The position numbers were made by a program, and so were the translations under genes. A stretch of DNA of 64,000 nt from Aquimarina algicola (GTDB taxonomy: Bacteria; Bacteroidota; Bacteroidia; Flavobacteriales; Flavobacteriaceae): NCBI RefSeq assembly GCF_006443095.1, contig NZ_VFWZ01000008.1:124001-188000 (forward strand). Direction: 5' to 3'. The notes under the pieces were generated by a model that did not search any database, was not told where the DNA came from, and saw only the letters and a program-made list of their open reading frames with translations. Of this stretch, positions 62,825 through 64,000 are shown one piece after another (positions within the stretch are counted from its first letter, which is position 1; every line of letters starts with the position of its first letter).

Positions 62825-63081
62825 GAACCTAAAACATTCAATCAAGAACCAAAAACATTCTTCGGAGAACCTAATACGTTAAAATTTTAACCTTTGATAT
62901 TCGAATTTGAAGCATAAAGGTTAAAATTTTAACGTATAACATTCTATTTTGAACCTAAAAGGTTAAAAATTTAACCAAAAACATTCAAAATTGAACCTCC
63001 GAGGTTCAAGCGAGAATGTAAAAGGTTCAAAAAAGAACCAAAACCATTCAGTTTTGATAGTTTGATAGACTATTTTGAACC
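62825..63081. repeat. 21-bp phased array of degenerate palindromic units
   Basis: Thirteen units begin at exactly 21-bp intervals (62825, 62846, 62867 .. 63056, 63077). Each is a 5-mer (GAACC, TAACC, GAATG ..), 5 nt A-rich, a second 5-mer (CATTC, GGTTC, GGTTA, CGTTA ..), then a 6-nt spacer. In the first eleven units all ten junctions keep TTC-N6-GAA or TTA-N6-TAA. No gene in the surrounding 584-nt gap. Confidence 0.8.
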
Positions 63082-63090
63082 CATCAGCTT

Positions 63091-63112
63091 GTCAGTCTGA
63101 GCTTGTCGAAAG
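63091..63112. repeat. Flavobacterial dispersed repeat (partial)
   Basis: A 22-bp sequence starting GTCAGTCTGAG and ending TGTCGAAAG corresponds to a short repeat scattered through many Flavobacteriia genomes (reverse strand CTTTCGACAAGCTCAGAC). Confidence 0.55.
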
Positions 63113-63255
63113 CTAATCTTTTAATTCTTTAATAAACACTAATATACATAAAGTGCTAATAATCATTTATTTTATTGGTCTTGAAATGTATGTTGGTGTT
63201 TATTAAAGTCATTTAAAATACTTGATTTATTTAACCTATGTTTAACCATATTGTT

Positions 63256-63264
63256 TATATTTGT
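63256..63264 (+). promoter_or_regulatory. Possible -7 promoter element of the recombinase gene
   Basis: TATATTTGT fits TAnnTTTG 23 nt before the ATG. No convincing -33 TTTG at the right spacing, so confidence is modest. Confidence 0.45.
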
Positions 63265-63286
63265 CTTGTAACCAAATATTTACAAT

Positions 63287-64000
63287 ATGGCTTCAGTAAA
63301 AATATTACTTTATAAAAGTAAGAAAAATTCAGAGGGCAAACATCCGATTGCTCTTAGAATTACTAAAGACCGAATTCCTAAATATAAATTCCTTGAATAC
63401 ATCGATCCAAAAGATTGGAATGAAAAAAAGGGAGAGGTTAAACAATCTCACCATAGTTATAAAAGAATTAATTCGCTGATTGATAATGAATATATACGGG
63501 CTAAAAATCTAATTTTCGATTATGAATCTAAAGACAAGAGCTTTACCTCAGGTCTCATAATGTCCATCATAAAAGGAAATAAAGATAACATTACCTTTTT
63601 TAGATTGGCAGATGATTATTTTGAACAACAGGAAAAGGCTGGAAGTAAATGGCTACATACCAAAAAATCACGTATTAAAAAGTTCAAAGATTTTTTAAAA
63701 GATGAAGATATTCATTTTGAAAATATTACAATACCTTTATTAAAAAGATATATTGTTCATCTAAAAGCAACAGGGTCTAAATCAAAAATGACTATTGCAA
63801 GTTGCTTATCTGTCATACGAACTATTTTCAATGTAGCTATTACCGATGGAATTGTCGATGCTCAGTATTATCCTTTTGGAAAACGAAAATTACGGATTGA
63901 TCCTGGTAAATCAATGAAAATCGGATTGGATAAAGATGAGATTAAGCGAATCGAAAATCTTGAATTGGATAAGGGGAGTTTTACATGGCACACTAAAAAT
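63287..64000 (+). CDS. Tyrosine recombinase (Bacteroidetes integrase type), truncated by window
   Basis: 238 codons from the ATG at 63287 to the right edge, open. N-terminal arm-binding-like domain (SVKILLYKSKKNSEGKHPIALRI, LEYIDPKDWNEKKGEVKQ) and the SAM-like core-binding domain (FFRLADDYFEQQEKAGSKW, IPLLKRYIVHLKATGSKSKMTIASCLSVIRTIFNVAI). The catalytic domain starts at the edge (MKIGLDKDEIKRIENL). These belong to transposon/phage-type site-specific integrases of Bacteroidota, not IntI. It borders the phased array and the cassette region and could act on them; the R..HxxR..Y residues lie outside the window. Confidence 0.85.
   Translation, partial: MASVKILLYKSKKNSEGKHPIALRITKDRIPKYKFLEYIDPKDWNEKKGEVKQSHHSYKRINSLIDNEYIRAKNLIFDYESKDKSFTSGLIMSIIKGNKDNITFFRLADDYFEQQEKAGSKWLHTKKSRIKKFKDFLKDEDIHFENITIPLLKRYIVHLKATGSKSKMTIASCLSVIRTIFNVAITDGIVDAQYYPFGKRKLRIDPGKSMKIGLDKDEIKRIENLELDKGSFTWHTKN

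Noticed and set aside
62825..63081. CRISPR array
   Set aside because: The units are degenerate, spacers are only 5-6 nt and no cas genes are present; the phasing is different from CRISPR.
1..64000. tRNA or rRNA genes
   Set aside because: No cloverleaf with a conserved TTCGA loop or rRNA-like conserved block was found by eye; a tRNAscan run would be needed to exclude them.

Overview
The window is a low-GC (about one third G+C), AT-rich chromosome segment from a member of the Flavobacteriia (Bacteroidota). The evidence is a secreted protease with a type IX secretion (Por) C-terminal domain, lipoproteins and signal peptides of the 'FSQ/YGQ' type common in flavobacteria, Bacteroidota-type promoters (TTTG, about 20 nt, TAnnTTTG), a lack of strong Shine-Dalgarno sequences, and a Bacteroidetes-style tyrosine recombinase. 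A marine genus such as Aquimarina is plausible, but this is inference only.

Left part (1-24.9 kb): ordinary flavobacterial chromosome with short operons. It holds secreted YD-repeat and YARHG proteins; a MarR-GNAT fusion with a perfect 24-bp palindromic operator, followed by a PD40 lipoprotein and serine acetyltransferase (cysE); a heme-binding-like DUF336 protein; AraC and HxlR regulators, the latter with twin operators; and an NTF2-like plus two alpha/beta-hydrolase operon. At 13.3-20.0 kb lies a likely defence module: an M48 metallopeptidase 2 nt upstream of an 1827-residue protein. That protein combines a degenerate kinase-like domain, DUF4011, an SF1 helicase, a Vsr-like nuclease and a WGR domain. 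A sterol-desaturase family protein and a T9SS-exported lysyl-endopeptidase-like protease follow.

Middle and right part (about 21.4-62.8 kb, clearest from 33.2 kb): mostly single, unrelated genes on the + strand. They encode LRR proteins, GNATs, AraC regulators, class C beta-lactamase-like hydrolases, alpha/beta hydrolases, an arylamine N-acetyltransferase, DinB, LprI-like and many unknown proteins. They are separated by related AT-rich intergenic elements. These often start with (T/G)(G/A)(C/T)nAACAAtgTATAA..AATTGC and end with RYGTTRTG or GTTAGCA, so their ends are inverted repeats. Several genes take their stop codon from the element, gene tails are left stranded between elements, and several genes lack an ATG start. 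I interpret this as an integron-like cassette array.

Right edge (62.7-64 kb): after the last cassette come a 10-bp-stem hairpin, a 13-unit array phased at exactly 21 bp with compensating ends, a flavobacterial dispersed repeat, and the N-terminal 238 codons of a tyrosine recombinase that runs off the window. The cassette array, the phased array and the recombinase together are the best candidate for an undescribed system. The M48/DUF4011-helicase pair is the second.
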